Made by a program: the position numbers and the translations under genes. From contig NZ_MSPP01000005.1 of the NCBI RefSeq assembly GCF_002150005.2, forward strand, positions 160,543 to 224,542: DNA of 64,000 nt. Direction: 5' to 3'. Under the pieces are notes generated by a model. That model made no database searches and was not told the DNA's origin. It worked only from the letters and a program-made list of their open reading frames with translations. Position 1 is the stretch's first letter. Each line of letters starts with the position of its first letter. Positions 16,506-25,595 of this stretch are shown here, piece after piece. The stretch is from Marivivens niveibacter. Its GTDB lineage: Bacteria; Pseudomonadota; Alphaproteobacteria; Rhodobacterales; Rhodobacteraceae.

Positions 16506-18220
16506 CAGTGGCTTTCCCTTGTAACTGGGCGCGTATCTTTGCCGACCAGGAAATCCAGATCGGCGCCTTTGTCGGCCTGCAGAACATGGTCGATATACAG
16601 TTTTGCATAGCCGCGGGTGTAATGCGGATCATCCGGATGCCATGCGTCGCGGCGTGCCTGTAGTTCGGCGTCATCCACCAGCAACTCCAGAATGCCCTGC
16701 GATCCGCTGACTTTGATCCGGTCGCCCGTTTTGACCAAAGCCAACGTGCCGCCTGCCTGCGCTTCGGGTGATACGTGCAGTACCACCGTGCCAAAGGCCG
16801 TGCCAGACATCCGCGCGTCTGACACACGGATCATGTCGCGCACGCCTTGAGTGACCAATTTGCGAGGGATTGGCATATTGCCGACTTCAGGCATGCCGGG
16901 GTACCCTTTGGGGCCGCAACCTTTGAGCACCAGAATGGTGTCAGGCGTGACGGGCAAATCTTCGCGATCGATGTTGGCTTTTAAATCTTCGATGCTTTCG
17001 AACACATAGGCTTCGCCTTCGTGCTCTAGCAGACGTTCGGTCGCAGCCGAAGGTTTCACGATCGCGCCGTTCGGTGCCAAATTGCCCCGCAAAACCATCA
17101 GGCCAGCGGCAGGTTTGACGGGATCATCATAGGATTTGATGACATCGCTGTTATAGCATTCGGCACCTTCAGCATAGGCCGCGATATCGCCGCCCAGAAC
17201 GGATTTCGCGCTGCGCAAATGACCTTTGTCCGCCAGTTCCTTTAGCACGACAGGCATGCCGCCCGCGTAACAGAAATCCTCCATCAAGTATTTGCCCGAT
17301 GGCATGCAGTTGACCAGCAACGGGATTTCGCGGCCGATTTCGAAATCATCCAGCGATAGGTCAACGCCCACGCGCCCTGCCAGCGCCAATAGGTGAACCA
17401 CCGCGTTGGTCGAACCGCCGACGGCGGCGTTCGCTAGAATAGCGTTCTCGAATGCCTCTTTGGTTAGAATGTCGGATGGTTTCAGGTCTTCCTCGACCAT
17501 TTCGACGATGCGTTTGCCGGTTAGATGGGCCAGTGCCATGCGGCGGGCATCCACCGCGGGCAGCGCAGCGTTGGTTGGTAGTGACATGCCCATCGCTTCG
17601 ACCAGCGACGCCATGGTGGATGCGGTGCCCATCGTCATACAGACGCCTTTGGAACGGCTCATCCCGCTTTCGGCGTTCATGAAATCCTGCAGCGTCATAT
17701 CGCCTGCGCGCACTGCTTCGGAAAATTTCCAAACGTCGGTGCCAGAACCGATATCTTTGCCCTGCCATTTACCGTTCAGCATCGGGCCAGAGCTGACTAC
17801 GATCGACGGCAGATCAACCGATGCCGCGCCCATCAGCTGCCCCGGAGTCGTCTTGTCACAACCGCCCAGCAATACAACACCGTCGATCCCATAGGCACGA
17901 ATGGATTCTTCGACGTCCATCGCCAGCAGGTTGCGAAACAGCATGGCCGTCGGTTTCATTTGGGTTTCGCCCAGCGACATTACGGGGAATTCCACGGGGA
18001 AACCGCCTGCCTCCCAAACGCCGCGTTTGACGCCTTCGGCTAGATCGCGCAGACCACTGTTACAGGGCGTCAGTTCAGACCATGTGTTACAAATCCCGAT
18101 GATCGGACGGCCATCGAACACGTCATCGGGAAATCCCTGATTTTTCATCCAGCTACGATGGATAAATCCGTCTTTATCCAGCTTTCCGTACCATGCGCGG
18201 CTGCGCCGATCCTTCGTCAT
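16505..18220 (-). CDS. IlvD/Edd-family sugar-acid dehydratase (galactonate/arabinonate type)
   Basis: 571 residues from the ATG at 18220 (MTKDRRSRAWYGK), which overlaps the alpha-galactosidase stop as ATGA; an upstream ATG at 18265 lies within that gene. Candidate iron-sulfur ligands Cys53 (SELTPC), Cys121 (GGCDKTTPG) and Cys194 (GVCMTMGTA) have exactly the spacing of characterised L-arabinonate/D-galactonate dehydratases of this superfamily. The enzyme removes water from the aldonate to give the 2-keto-3-deoxy acid. In most organisms galactonate dehydratase is the unrelated enolase-type DgoD; here the IlvD/Edd type seems to take that place. Confidence 0.88.
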   Translation of the reverse strand: MTKDRRSRAWYGKLDKDGFIHRSWMKNQGFPDDVFDGRPIIGICNTWSELTPCNSGLRDLAEGVKRGVWEAGGFPVEFPVMSLGETQMKPTAMLFRNLLAMDVEESIRAYGIDGVVLLGGCDKTTPGQLMGAASVDLPSIVVSSGPMLNGKWQGKDIGSGTDVWKFSEAVRAGDMTLQDFMNAESGMSRSKGVCMTMGTASTMASLVEAMGMSLPTNAALPAVDARRMALAHLTGKRIVEMVEEDLKPSDILTKEAFENAILANAAVGGSTNAVVHLLALAGRVGVDLSLDDFEIGREIPLLVNCMPSGKYLMEDFCYAGGMPVVLKELADKGHLRSAKSVLGGDIAAYAEGAECYNSDVIKSYDDPVKPAAGLMVLRGNLAPNGAIVKPSAATERLLEHEGEAYVFESIEDLKANIDREDLPVTPDTILVLKGCGPKGYPGMPEVGNMPIPRKLVTQGVRDMIRVSDARMSGTAFGTVVLHVSPEAQAGGTLALVKTGDRIKVSGSQGILELLVDDAELQARRDAWHPDDPHYTRGYAKLYIDHVLQADKGADLDFLVGKDTRPVTRESH

Positions 18221-20289
18221 AGTCTTTGTCCTTTGATCACCCACATATGCAGTGGGAAAGACCAAGGCAGCGTGATGCCTCGGGCCATCAATGCCTGCCC
18301 ACTCAGGGTCAGGTCACGTGTTTTCAATGCAGGGTTGCCGCGCGACAGCCCGACGGTATCGTCGCGGTTCACCAGTGTGATGCGGTACGTTGCGCTGGGG
18401 TCCAAACGCGTCAAACGAATGGGGCGCGGCAGAATTTGACGGCTGGTGTCAGCCAGTCCCGCAAAGACAACGAACTGATCACCATCCGCCGACAATTGCT
18501 GTTCCGCGATGACCGATGGGTCCGCACTATCCAGCCGCAGGATGTCAGCGGTCTTCATCCAATCGCGGTTTGATTTCCACCACGCGGTAACATCGCGCAA
18601 GACCGCCGTTTCATCGTCCGTTAATTCGCGGGGGTCCATTTCGAAACCCATGTGCCGCTGCGCGGCGACCCACGCCCGCATACGAATATCAATCACGCGG
18701 CCCGACGTGTGGCAGTGACGCGGCCCAACGTGGCTGCCGGTTACGGCCATCGGTAAAAATAGCGCCGCATTGTGCTGGATCCGCAGCCGTTCCAATGCGT
18801 CGTTACTATCCGATAGCCAAACCCGCTGGGTCAGCGACAAAGCCCCGAAATCAATTCGGCCCCCGCCCGAAGAACAGGATTCTATTTCCGTGTTCGGAAA
18901 ATCTGTACGCAAGCGGCTTAGCAGGTCATAGTACCCCAATGCTTGCGCAGCATCAGGCATCGGTAGAACGCGGTTATGATCCCATTTGATATAGTCGATA
19001 TCGTATGCCGACAGGACAGCGGAAATGCGTTCATACAGGTAATCGCGGACCTGCAGGTTTGCCATGTCCAGCACCATTTGCTGACGGCCTAGAACTTGAT
19101 CCGCCGCACCCAAGGCCCATTCAGGATGCGCGCGATACAGATCGCTATCTGGATTCACCATTTCAGGTTCGAACCAGATTCCAAACGTCATGCCCAGCCC
19201 GTGAACATAGTCGATCAGCGGGCCCAGCCCATCGGGGTATTTACGTTCGTCGATCTCCCAATCTCCCAATGACGACGTATCGTCATCGCGGCGCCCAAAC
19301 CATCCGTCATCCAGAACAAACCGTTCCGCCCCCAGCGCTGCCGCGCGGTCTGCAATCGCTGTAAGGTCGTTCAGTTTGTGATCGAAATAAATCGCTTCCC
19401 AACAGTTGTAGTGTACTGGGCGCGGCCGATCGGGGTGGGGCCAAACAACGATGCGGTCACGCAAATGGTGTTGATATGCAACGGCGCAACCGTTCAGACC
19501 CTGGTCCGAATGCACGGCGTATAGCGGCGCGGTTTCAAAATGCGTGCCCGCAGTTAGCTGCGTTCCAGCGGCACGACCAAATTGGATCTGACGGCGTCCA
19601 TCGGGCAATTCTTCGGCGATCATACGATGCCCGCCCGACCATCCGTAATGAAATGCCTGTACTGAACCAGCGGTGTTTGTCGCGCCGCGTTCGGGCACGA
19701 TCAGTGCAGGGAAATGTTCGTGCCCTGTGCGGCCCGTCAGGTTTTCGCGCATGTGAATACCCGCGGCCCAAGGCGTACGAACCTGTTGGAATTCGCCAAT
19801 CCAGCGCCCCGCGAAATCGATCATGTCATCGGCGAAATGCGATGCGGGGAAAACGGGCGCCGATAGGTAATGCACCCGAATTGGCGTGTTGGAATCCAAA
19901 CGTGCCTTTGCCGTCAGTACCGATGTTTCTGCATCAATGCAGAAATCAGCCACATAGGTCAGGTCGTTCGCTTCGTCCACTGCTGTCACGGACAAACCGT
20001 TGCCCTGCGCGACCTCGGTCAATGTAAATCGCGGACGGATTGGAGTGCCGTCGTGCGCCGCAATGGACATTCCGGGCTGACCAGGGAAGGTGCGCGAAGC
20101 CTCGGGGCAGATCGAAAGATCGGCGTTTTCATCGATCATGCCGCCTGTGACATCCGCAATGCCAGCTTCGATCAGGTTGTCGCCATCCGCGATTGCTGCG
20201 CCCCAGTAGGCTACAAACGGCAGACGGTCATTGATCGACGCAAGGATCAGCGACCGCCCGCCAGCGGATAAAATCCAGTGGCGGATCAT
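18217..20289 (-). CDS. GH36 alpha-galactosidase
   Basis: 690 residues from ATG 20289, which overlaps the permease stop as ATGA; the frame is open further upstream but only inside the permease gene. GH36 marks: VLDDGWFGRRDDD (about 325), GIWFEPEMVNPDSDL (about 370), nucleophile Asp437 in YIKWDHNR, CSSGGGRIDFG (about 472) and acid/base Asp495 in WLSDSNDALERLRIQ. Length and domain order (beta-sandwich, barrel, C-terminal sheet) are normal. No signal peptide: it works on imported alpha-galactosides such as melibiose, raffinose or galactinol in the cytoplasm. Gene position right after the permeases supports oligosaccharide uptake first, hydrolysis second. Confidence 0.93.
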   Translation of the reverse strand: MIRHWILSAGGRSLILASINDRLPFVAYWGAAIADGDNLIEAGIADVTGGMIDENADLSICPEASRTFPGQPGMSIAAHDGTPIRPRFTLTEVAQGNGLSVTAVDEANDLTYVADFCIDAETSVLTAKARLDSNTPIRVHYLSAPVFPASHFADDMIDFAGRWIGEFQQVRTPWAAGIHMRENLTGRTGHEHFPALIVPERGATNTAGSVQAFHYGWSGGHRMIAEELPDGRRQIQFGRAAGTQLTAGTHFETAPLYAVHSDQGLNGCAVAYQHHLRDRIVVWPHPDRPRPVHYNCWEAIYFDHKLNDLTAIADRAAALGAERFVLDDGWFGRRDDDTSSLGDWEIDERKYPDGLGPLIDYVHGLGMTFGIWFEPEMVNPDSDLYRAHPEWALGAADQVLGRQQMVLDMANLQVRDYLYERISAVLSAYDIDYIKWDHNRVLPMPDAAQALGYYDLLSRLRTDFPNTEIESCSSGGGRIDFGALSLTQRVWLSDSNDALERLRIQHNAALFLPMAVTGSHVGPRHCHTSGRVIDIRMRAWVAAQRHMGFEMDPRELTDDETAVLRDVTAWWKSNRDWMKTADILRLDSADPSVIAEQQLSADGDQFVVFAGLADTSRQILPRPIRLTRLDPSATYRITLVNRDDTVGLSRGNPALKTRDLTLSGQALMARGITLPWSFPLHMWVIKGQRL

Positions 20290-21134
20290 TTCACCGCCCC
20301 TAAGGTCAGACCTGCGATGAAATGGCGCTGCATCAGGAAAAACACCGCTACAGGTGGCAACGCGGCGACGATGCTGCCCGCGCTCATCAGGTGATAGGCC
20401 GCGCGGTATTGCGCGTTGAAACTGGTGATGCCTGCTGTCACGGGTTGGCTTTCCGCACCTTGGGTCAAAACCACAGCCCAGAAGTAGTCGTTCCAGATAA
20501 AGGTAAAGATCAACACAGACAGCGCAGCAATCGCGGGTTTCATCAGCGGCAGAACGATGAACCAGAATATGCGCCATTCTGCGATGCCTTCGACGCGGGC
20601 GGCTTCGATCAGTTCATAGGGCAGCGCGCGGATAAAGTTGCGCATGAACAGCGTACAGAACCCCGTTTGGAATGCCACATGGAACAGGACCAGACCAAGT
20701 TTTGTGTTGTATAGCCCCATGTCGATCGTCAGGTCGCGTACCGGCACCATCAGAATTTGGAACGGTACGAAATTGCCCGCGATGAACATGAAAAAGATAA
20801 ACAGGTTGCCGCGGAATTTATAAATCCCCAGCGCGAAACCAGACATACAGGACAAGGCCACCGCCCCGATCACCGTTGGGATCGTGATGAACACAGAATT
20901 CAACAAATAGCGTGGCATGTCCGATTCAAAAAATACGCGGCTATAGTTGGTTACGCCTTCGAACGATGATGGCATGCCCCAGTAATTGCCGCTGGTGAAA
21001 TCGACATCCGGTTTGATTGAAAACACAGCAACAGCGATCAACGGCAGCAGCCACATGATCAGCACCAAAGGCACCAATCCCTGATACGTCACCTGCCAAG
21101 CACGAGAGGATTTTTCGATAGGACGCGGGAACAT
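20286..21134 (-). CDS. Sugar ABC transporter permease, MalG type
   Basis: 282 residues, six membrane helices. The start at 21134 forms TAATG with the preceding permease stop; longer starts lie in that gene. The ATPase-docking EAA loop is clear: EAARVEGIAEWRIFWFIVLPLMKPA. It pairs with the MalF-type permease upstream to form the channel for imported galactosides. The ATPase is not in this operon but across the regulatory region at 24338. Confidence 0.9.
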   Translation of the reverse strand: MFPRPIEKSSRAWQVTYQGLVPLVLIMWLLPLIAVAVFSIKPDVDFTSGNYWGMPSSFEGVTNYSRVFFESDMPRYLLNSVFITIPTVIGAVALSCMSGFALGIYKFRGNLFIFFMFIAGNFVPFQILMVPVRDLTIDMGLYNTKLGLVLFHVAFQTGFCTLFMRNFIRALPYELIEAARVEGIAEWRIFWFIVLPLMKPAIAALSVLIFTFIWNDYFWAVVLTQGAESQPVTAGITSFNAQYRAAYHLMSAGSIVAALPPVAVFFLMQRHFIAGLTLGAVK

Positions 21135-22045
21135 TAGCGCGCTCCTTTTTCGTCTTGGTACATCGACCATAGGAAGTAGGCGATGAAACACAGCATAATC
21201 AGGAACAGGACAACGGCGATTGCAGCGCCATATCCCATGCGGAACCCGTATTCAGACAACGCTTTTTCGAACATGTAGAACGATAGGACGCGGCTGGTGC
21301 CGAACGGGCCGCCATTGGTCATGATCGAGATCAAATCGAACGACCGCAGCGCGCCGATGATCGTCACAACAAACGCGATAAATGTCGCTGGCCGTAGCTG
21401 AGGCAAGATCACATACCACAGCATTTTGGGGCCTTTTGCGCCGTCCAAACGGGCGGCTTCGACCTGTTCGGGATCTACAGCGTTCAGGCCGGTTAAATAC
21501 AGGATCATGCAATATGCGGTCTGCGGCCATAGGCCCGCCGCGATAATGCCATAGGTCACCAGTTTCGGGTCGCCCAACACGTTGACCGCATCAAATCCGA
21601 ACCCCGTCAGGATTTTGTTCAACAGACCGAATGACGGATCATAAAACCAAGTGAACACCAGACCCACAACGACCTGAGAAATCACGAAAGGAAAGAAAAA
21701 CAAAGATTTATACAGGCGAATGCCTACAACATTCTGGTTCAGGAACAGCGCGATCATCAGGCCCGCAGGGATCGCGAGCAGATATAGCGCCAGCCATTTC
21801 ATGTTGTTCCACAACGACACTTCGAACGCGCGGTCGGTCCATAGCTCTTCGTAGTTGGCCATACCGATATAGCGCGGTTCGCCCAGACCGTCCCAACGAT
21901 AGAACGAAATTTGGAAACTCTCGGCGATCGGGAAAATGACGTAGACTAGGAAAAACAAAACCGCAGGCAGCAGGAACAACAGCGGGGTCACCGTCAAACG
22001 GTTCCGCCGGAGCCAGCTGGTCTGGTCGTTGATGGCTTGGGACAT
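21134..22045 (-). CDS. Sugar ABC transporter permease, MalF type
   Basis: 303 residues, six membrane helices. Start at 22045 (MSQAINDQTSWL) with GAGG seven bases upstream; the ATG at 22096 lacks a site. EAA loop: EAARLDGAKGPKMLWYVILPQ. It lies 93 bases after the binding-protein gene, with a hairpin in between, and its stop overlaps the next permease start. Inner-membrane partner of the MalG-type subunit. Confidence 0.9.
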   Translation of the reverse strand: MSQAINDQTSWLRRNRLTVTPLLFLLPAVLFFLVYVIFPIAESFQISFYRWDGLGEPRYIGMANYEELWTDRAFEVSLWNNMKWLALYLLAIPAGLMIALFLNQNVVGIRLYKSLFFFPFVISQVVVGLVFTWFYDPSFGLLNKILTGFGFDAVNVLGDPKLVTYGIIAAGLWPQTAYCMILYLTGLNAVDPEQVEAARLDGAKGPKMLWYVILPQLRPATFIAFVVTIIGALRSFDLISIMTNGGPFGTSRVLSFYMFEKALSEYGFRMGYGAAIAVVLFLIMLCFIAYFLWSMYQDEKGAR

Positions 22046-22087
22046 GATTTGGCCTCTTGTAGGTGGCACCCGAAATCGGGCGCGAAA

Positions 22088-22113
22088 GCCAGGCAAGGAT
22101 CCCCCCGCCTGGC
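22088..22113 (-). other. Intercistronic hairpin between binding-protein and permease genes
   Basis: Stem GCCAGGC paired with GCCTGGC around a 12-base G-rich loop. No T-run. Likely protects or trims the binding-protein message so that it exceeds permease expression, as known for malE-malF. Confidence 0.5.
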
Positions 22114-22138
22114 CAGCGTTTCAAAAACAGTTGATGGG

Positions 22139-23392
22139 TTACTGTTCGTTGATACGCTTGCGCGTGGATTCCATGCGGTTCAGGATGTCATCCAGATTGT
22201 CTGGGAACACCATGAACTCCTGGAAACCTTCCATAGCGACGGATGCCATTTCCGCAGGTGCATCACGGTCAAAGAACTGCGCGATACCGCCCGGCGCGTT
22301 CGACGACAGCATTGCGAAACCTTGGTTCAGCATTTCGTCATCATCCACTGACGAATTCGAGTTTACAGGCAACTGACCCAGCGCATCACCTGCGTTGATT
22401 TTGGTCTGGTTGTCTGCCGACACAACAAAGCGCAGGAATTCACGTGCGGCTTCTTTGTTTTGTGCGCCCGAAGGGATGTGGAAGGTATCGGTTGGGGCAT
22501 CTTCAGCCAGCGCGATACCATCGGTGATGGTTGGGAACTGGTAGAAATCCAACTGATCGGTGTTTAGACCTGCTTCGCGTAGTGGTGCGACAGCAAAGTT
22601 GCCCATCAGGTATGCGGCTGCTTCGCCGTTGACCATGAATGGCAGGGCTTCTTGCCAGCTGTAGGACTGGTGGTTGTCCACAAACGCGCCCATGTCGATC
22701 AGCTCGCGCCAGTTTGCGAATGTTTGACGCACGCGTTCGTCGGTCCATTCGATTTCGCCCGAAGTCAGCTGCATGTGGAAATCATAGCCGTTGGTGCGCA
22801 TGTTCAGGTAGTCAAACCAGCCGCCAGCGGTCCACAGGTATTTGGTGCCGATGGTGAAACATTTCACGCCGTTGTCCAGCAGGGTCTGGCAGTTCGATTT
22901 GAATGTTTCCCAATCGGTTGGCTCTTCCAAACCATACTGGTTGTAGATGTCTTCGCGGTAGTAAACGCCCCACTGGTAGTAGGTGTAAGGCACGCCCCAC
23001 TGCGCACCGTCCAGCGTCATCGCGCCTTTGGTCGATGCCAGCGCGTCCGCGATTTCAGGTTCGGCCCACAGATCGCTGATGTCTTCGAACAGACCTGCGT
23101 CCACATAGGGGCGCATACGGTTCGCTGCGTACCAGTTCGCAACGTCTGGCGCGTCTGCCGTCAGGAAATTGCGGATCTGCGTTTTATAGGCTTCGCGGTC
23201 GATGATGGTCAGTTCGATGTCCAGATCAGGGTGCATCGCGCCGAAATCAGCAACCATGCCCTCCATCACTGCGCGCGGAGCAGGGTTCGACATGTCCGAA
23301 AAAATACGCAGTTCGCCAGACAGCTCTGCCTGAGCCGCCGACGCACCAAGTGTCAGCGCAAGCACCGCTGCGGTGCTTTTCCATAGTTTCAT
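22139..23392 (-). CDS. Galactoside ABC transporter substrate-binding protein
   Basis: 417 residues. N-terminal signal peptide MKLWKSTAAVLALTLGASAAQA, then a MalE-like extracellular binding protein (family 1): FSDMSNPAPRAVMEGMVADF at the start and the hinge strand PDVANWYAANRMRPYVDAG. It captures the sugar in the periplasm. Strong ribosome binding site (GGGAGGAAAA). It is the first gene of the operon, reading away from the IclR gene, so its promoter lies in 23393-23538 beside a large palindrome. Confidence 0.92.
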   Translation of the reverse strand: MKLWKSTAAVLALTLGASAAQAELSGELRIFSDMSNPAPRAVMEGMVADFGAMHPDLDIELTIIDREAYKTQIRNFLTADAPDVANWYAANRMRPYVDAGLFEDISDLWAEPEIADALASTKGAMTLDGAQWGVPYTYYQWGVYYREDIYNQYGLEEPTDWETFKSNCQTLLDNGVKCFTIGTKYLWTAGGWFDYLNMRTNGYDFHMQLTSGEIEWTDERVRQTFANWRELIDMGAFVDNHQSYSWQEALPFMVNGEAAAYLMGNFAVAPLREAGLNTDQLDFYQFPTITDGIALAEDAPTDTFHIPSGAQNKEAAREFLRFVVSADNQTKINAGDALGQLPVNSNSSVDDDEMLNQGFAMLSSNAPGGIAQFFDRDAPAEMASVAMEGFQEFMVFPDNLDDILNRMESTRKRINEQ

Positions 23393-23423
23393 TTTTTTCC
23401 TCCCATTGACGGTCCCGTTTAAG

Positions 23424-23458
23424 TTTCACATAGTGGAACCGTTTTCCAACTATTGAAA
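23424..23458. promoter_or_regulatory. 35-base imperfect palindrome, candidate IclR operator
   Basis: The core is TGGAA-n5-TTCCA (23434-23448); the outer arms TTTCACATAG and CTATTGAAA extend the symmetry. It lies 32 bases upstream of the binding-protein start and 80 bases before the IclR start, in the only divergent promoter region of the locus. IclR-family regulators bind such TGGAA/TTCCA or TGAAA/TTTCA dyads. Confidence 0.55.
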
Positions 23459-23538
23459 TCATGAACGATTCGCGCTAACCCTGTCAACATCTTCGTGACG
23501 GCAAGGAGGACGCCGATACGAAAGATCAGGAGGAGCAG

Positions 23539-24324
23539 ATGGCGACATCACCAAACAAAAACAGCGATGGAACTGTGGGTAAGGCATTGGAAGTGCTGGA
23601 CCAAATCGCCAATTTTGGGCGGCCTGTTCGTTTCACTGAAATTCTGGAACAGTCCGACCATCCAAAGGCAACTTTGTATCGATTGATCCAAACGCTGACG
23701 AATTTAGGGATGCTTTCCTATGACCAAGCAGCTCAGACTTATTCGTTGGGCCTTCGACTGGTGCGCCTTGCTCATTCCGCATGGAGACAAAGTTCAATCG
23801 CCCCCATCGCCCGCCCCTATCTAGATGCACTGTCGGAAAAGGTAGGCGAAACCATCCACCTTGCACAGCTTGATCGCGGTCAGGTTCTATATGTCGACAA
23901 ACGCAATGCGGCGCGTCCGATTGAAATGTTTTCGCAGGCAGGCAAAATCGGCCCCGGCTATTGCACAGGCGTGGGCAAGGCGATCATGGCCTACCTGCCG
24001 CCAATAGAACAGGACGACGCCCTACAGCGTCAGGCCTATTTCAAACATACCGAACATACGCTGATCACGCCGGACGCGCTGCGCGCAGATTTCGATACGA
24101 TCCGCGCCCAAGGCGTCGCCTTTGACCGCGAAGAACACGAAGAAGGCATCGTTTGCATCGCCGCTCCGATCATCCTGTCTACGGGCAAAGTGATCGGTGC
24201 CATTTCGATCACGACGTCGACCCAACGTAACACTTTAGACGGATTGGGGGCGTTTCAGAACGACCTCATCCACACAGCAACCCAAATCGCATCTGCCGCT
24301 GAATCGTGGCAGTTCCCCAGCTAA
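23539..24324 (+). CDS. IclR-family transcriptional regulator
   Basis: 261 residues. N-terminal winged helix (about 15-75: VGKALEVLDQIANFG, then KATLYRLIQTLTNLGML), then the IclR effector domain (about 85-255: KVGETIHLAQLDRGQVLYVDK, GYCTGVGKAIMAYL, DREEHEEGIVCIAAPI). The ribosome binding site AGGAGGAGCAG precedes the ATG. It reads opposite to the galactoside operon and in line with the ATPase gene 13 bases downstream, so it probably controls both, with a galactose or galactonate derivative as effector (inference). Confidence 0.9.
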   Translation: MATSPNKNSDGTVGKALEVLDQIANFGRPVRFTEILEQSDHPKATLYRLIQTLTNLGMLSYDQAAQTYSLGLRLVRLAHSAWRQSSIAPIARPYLDALSEKVGETIHLAQLDRGQVLYVDKRNAARPIEMFSQAGKIGPGYCTGVGKAIMAYLPPIEQDDALQRQAYFKHTEHTLITPDALRADFDTIRAQGVAFDREEHEEGIVCIAAPIILSTGKVIGAISITTSTQRNTLDGLGAFQNDLIHTATQIASAAESWQFPS

Positions 24325-24337
24325 AAGGAGCGCACCC

Positions 24338-25399
24338 ATGTCAGGGGTCACTCTAACCAAAGCCGTTAAAAAATACGGTGATGTACAGGTCATCCACGAT
24401 ATCGATCTACAGATCGATGATGGCGAATTTTGCGTATTCGTTGGCCCATCGGGCTGCGGAAAATCGACCCTGTTGCGCATGATCGCAGGGCTAGAGGACA
24501 CAACGGACGGCCAAATCAACATCGGTGCGCGCAATGTCACCAAACTGGATGCCGCCGAACGCGGCGTTGCAATGGTGTTTCAGACCTATGCGCTGTACCC
24601 GCATATGACGGTCGCGGAAAACATGGGGTTCGGCCTGAAAATGACTGGCCACCCAAAGGCCGAGATCAAAGAAAAAGTCGCCGAAGCCAGCCGTATCCTA
24701 AAGCTGGATCAATACCTGTCGCGCAAACCCAAGGCGCTATCGGGGGGCCAACGCCAGCGTGTCGCCATCGGCCGCGCCATCGTTCGCGGACCCGAAGTGT
24801 TTCTATTCGACGAACCGCTGTCGAATCTAGACGCAGAACTGCGTGTGGATATGCGCGTTGAAATCGCCCGCCTGCACAAAGAAATCGGCGCTACCATGAT
24901 CTATGTGACCCACGATCAGGTCGAAGCGATGACCTTGGCCGACAAAATCGTCGTCTTACGTGCGGGCCGCGTTGAACAGGTTGGCAGCCCGATGGAGCTT
25001 TACAAAGACCCCGACAACAAATTTGTAGCGGGCTTTATCGGATCTCCGTCTATGAATTTCTTGGACGGCGTCGTGCAGAATGGTCAGATTGTCCTGCCCG
25101 CGCTGAATAACCGCGCGGTCACCCCTAATGTGTCCAATTTGATTGATGGCGCAAAAGTAATCGTTGGCATTCGTCCGCAAAACATCACAGTGACGTCAGG
25201 TGGCAACGACGCAAAACTGGACCTGCGCGAACGTCTGGGCGGCGTGTCCTATGATTACCTGATCGCCGCAGACGGATCCAAGATCGTGGTAGAAAGCCGC
25301 GATGATAACGAAATCAAATCTGACAGTACCGTGGGTGTTACATTTGACGACAGCACGCTGTTTTATTTTGATGCCAAAACGGAAATGCGGCTTCGTTGA
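24338..25399 (+). CDS. Sugar ABC transporter ATPase, MalK/UgpC type
   Basis: 353 residues. Walker A GPSGCGKST (about 36), Q-loop VFQTYALYPHMT, signature LSGGQRQR, Walker B VFLFDEPLSNLD, H-loop YVTHDQVEAMT, then a C-terminal OB-like regulatory domain (from about 235). It energises the MalF/MalG-type permeases encoded across the divergent promoter region; the ATPase is split from its permeases and co-transcribed with the regulator. Ribosome binding site AAAGGAG. Confidence 0.92.
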   Translation: MSGVTLTKAVKKYGDVQVIHDIDLQIDDGEFCVFVGPSGCGKSTLLRMIAGLEDTTDGQINIGARNVTKLDAAERGVAMVFQTYALYPHMTVAENMGFGLKMTGHPKAEIKEKVAEASRILKLDQYLSRKPKALSGGQRQRVAIGRAIVRGPEVFLFDEPLSNLDAELRVDMRVEIARLHKEIGATMIYVTHDQVEAMTLADKIVVLRAGRVEQVGSPMELYKDPDNKFVAGFIGSPSMNFLDGVVQNGQIVLPALNNRAVTPNVSNLIDGAKVIVGIRPQNITVTSGGNDAKLDLRERLGGVSYDYLIAADGSKIVVESRDDNEIKSDSTVGVTFDDSTLFYFDAKTEMRLR

Positions 25400-25465
25400 G
25401 CAGAAATTGAACCAAACGCCGAACCTGTACGTACATCAATGGCAATCACAAACCAAAGGTGTAAC

Positions 25466-25549
25466 ATGTTCAAAGGACTAGGTATTTCAATCGCAATCGT
25501 CACGTTCCTAATGGTCGGCGTGCCCGCGATCTTGATGCAGTTGGTTTGA
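25466..25549 (+). CDS. Putative 27-residue single-span membrane protein
   Basis: A very short frame starting at ATG 25466 (AAAGG five bases before it) and ending in TGA 25549, directly before a strong terminator. The peptide begins MFKGLGI, continues as an unbroken hydrophobic helix (SIAIVTFLMVGVPAILM) and ends QLV. The size, clear ribosome binding site and terminator placement suggest a real small membrane protein, perhaps a transporter modulator, but homology cannot be judged at this length. Confidence 0.45.
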   Translation: MFKGLGISIAIVTFLMVGVPAILMQLV

Positions 25550-25557
25550 CCCAATTA

Positions 25558-25595
25558 AAAACCCCGCGGTTCGAAAACCGCGGGGTTTGTTTTTA
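25558..25595. terminator. Strong bidirectional rho-independent terminator
   Basis: ACCCCGCGGTT, loop CGAA, AACCGCGGGGT, flanked by A-run on the left and TTTGTTTTT on the right. It closes the IclR-ATPase-small protein unit on the plus strand and the convergent glutamate-synthase-like operon on the minus strand. Confidence 0.9.

Noticed and set aside
16363..16827. Open frame across the dehydratase/SDR junction on the same strand
   Set aside because: Both neighbouring genes are firmly supported by motifs and coupled starts; the frame is Arg/Trp-rich noise.
22652..23386. Long antisense open frame (244 codons) opposite the galactoside binding-protein gene
   Set aside because: Produced by codon bias of the real gene; His/Val/Arg-rich product without domains.
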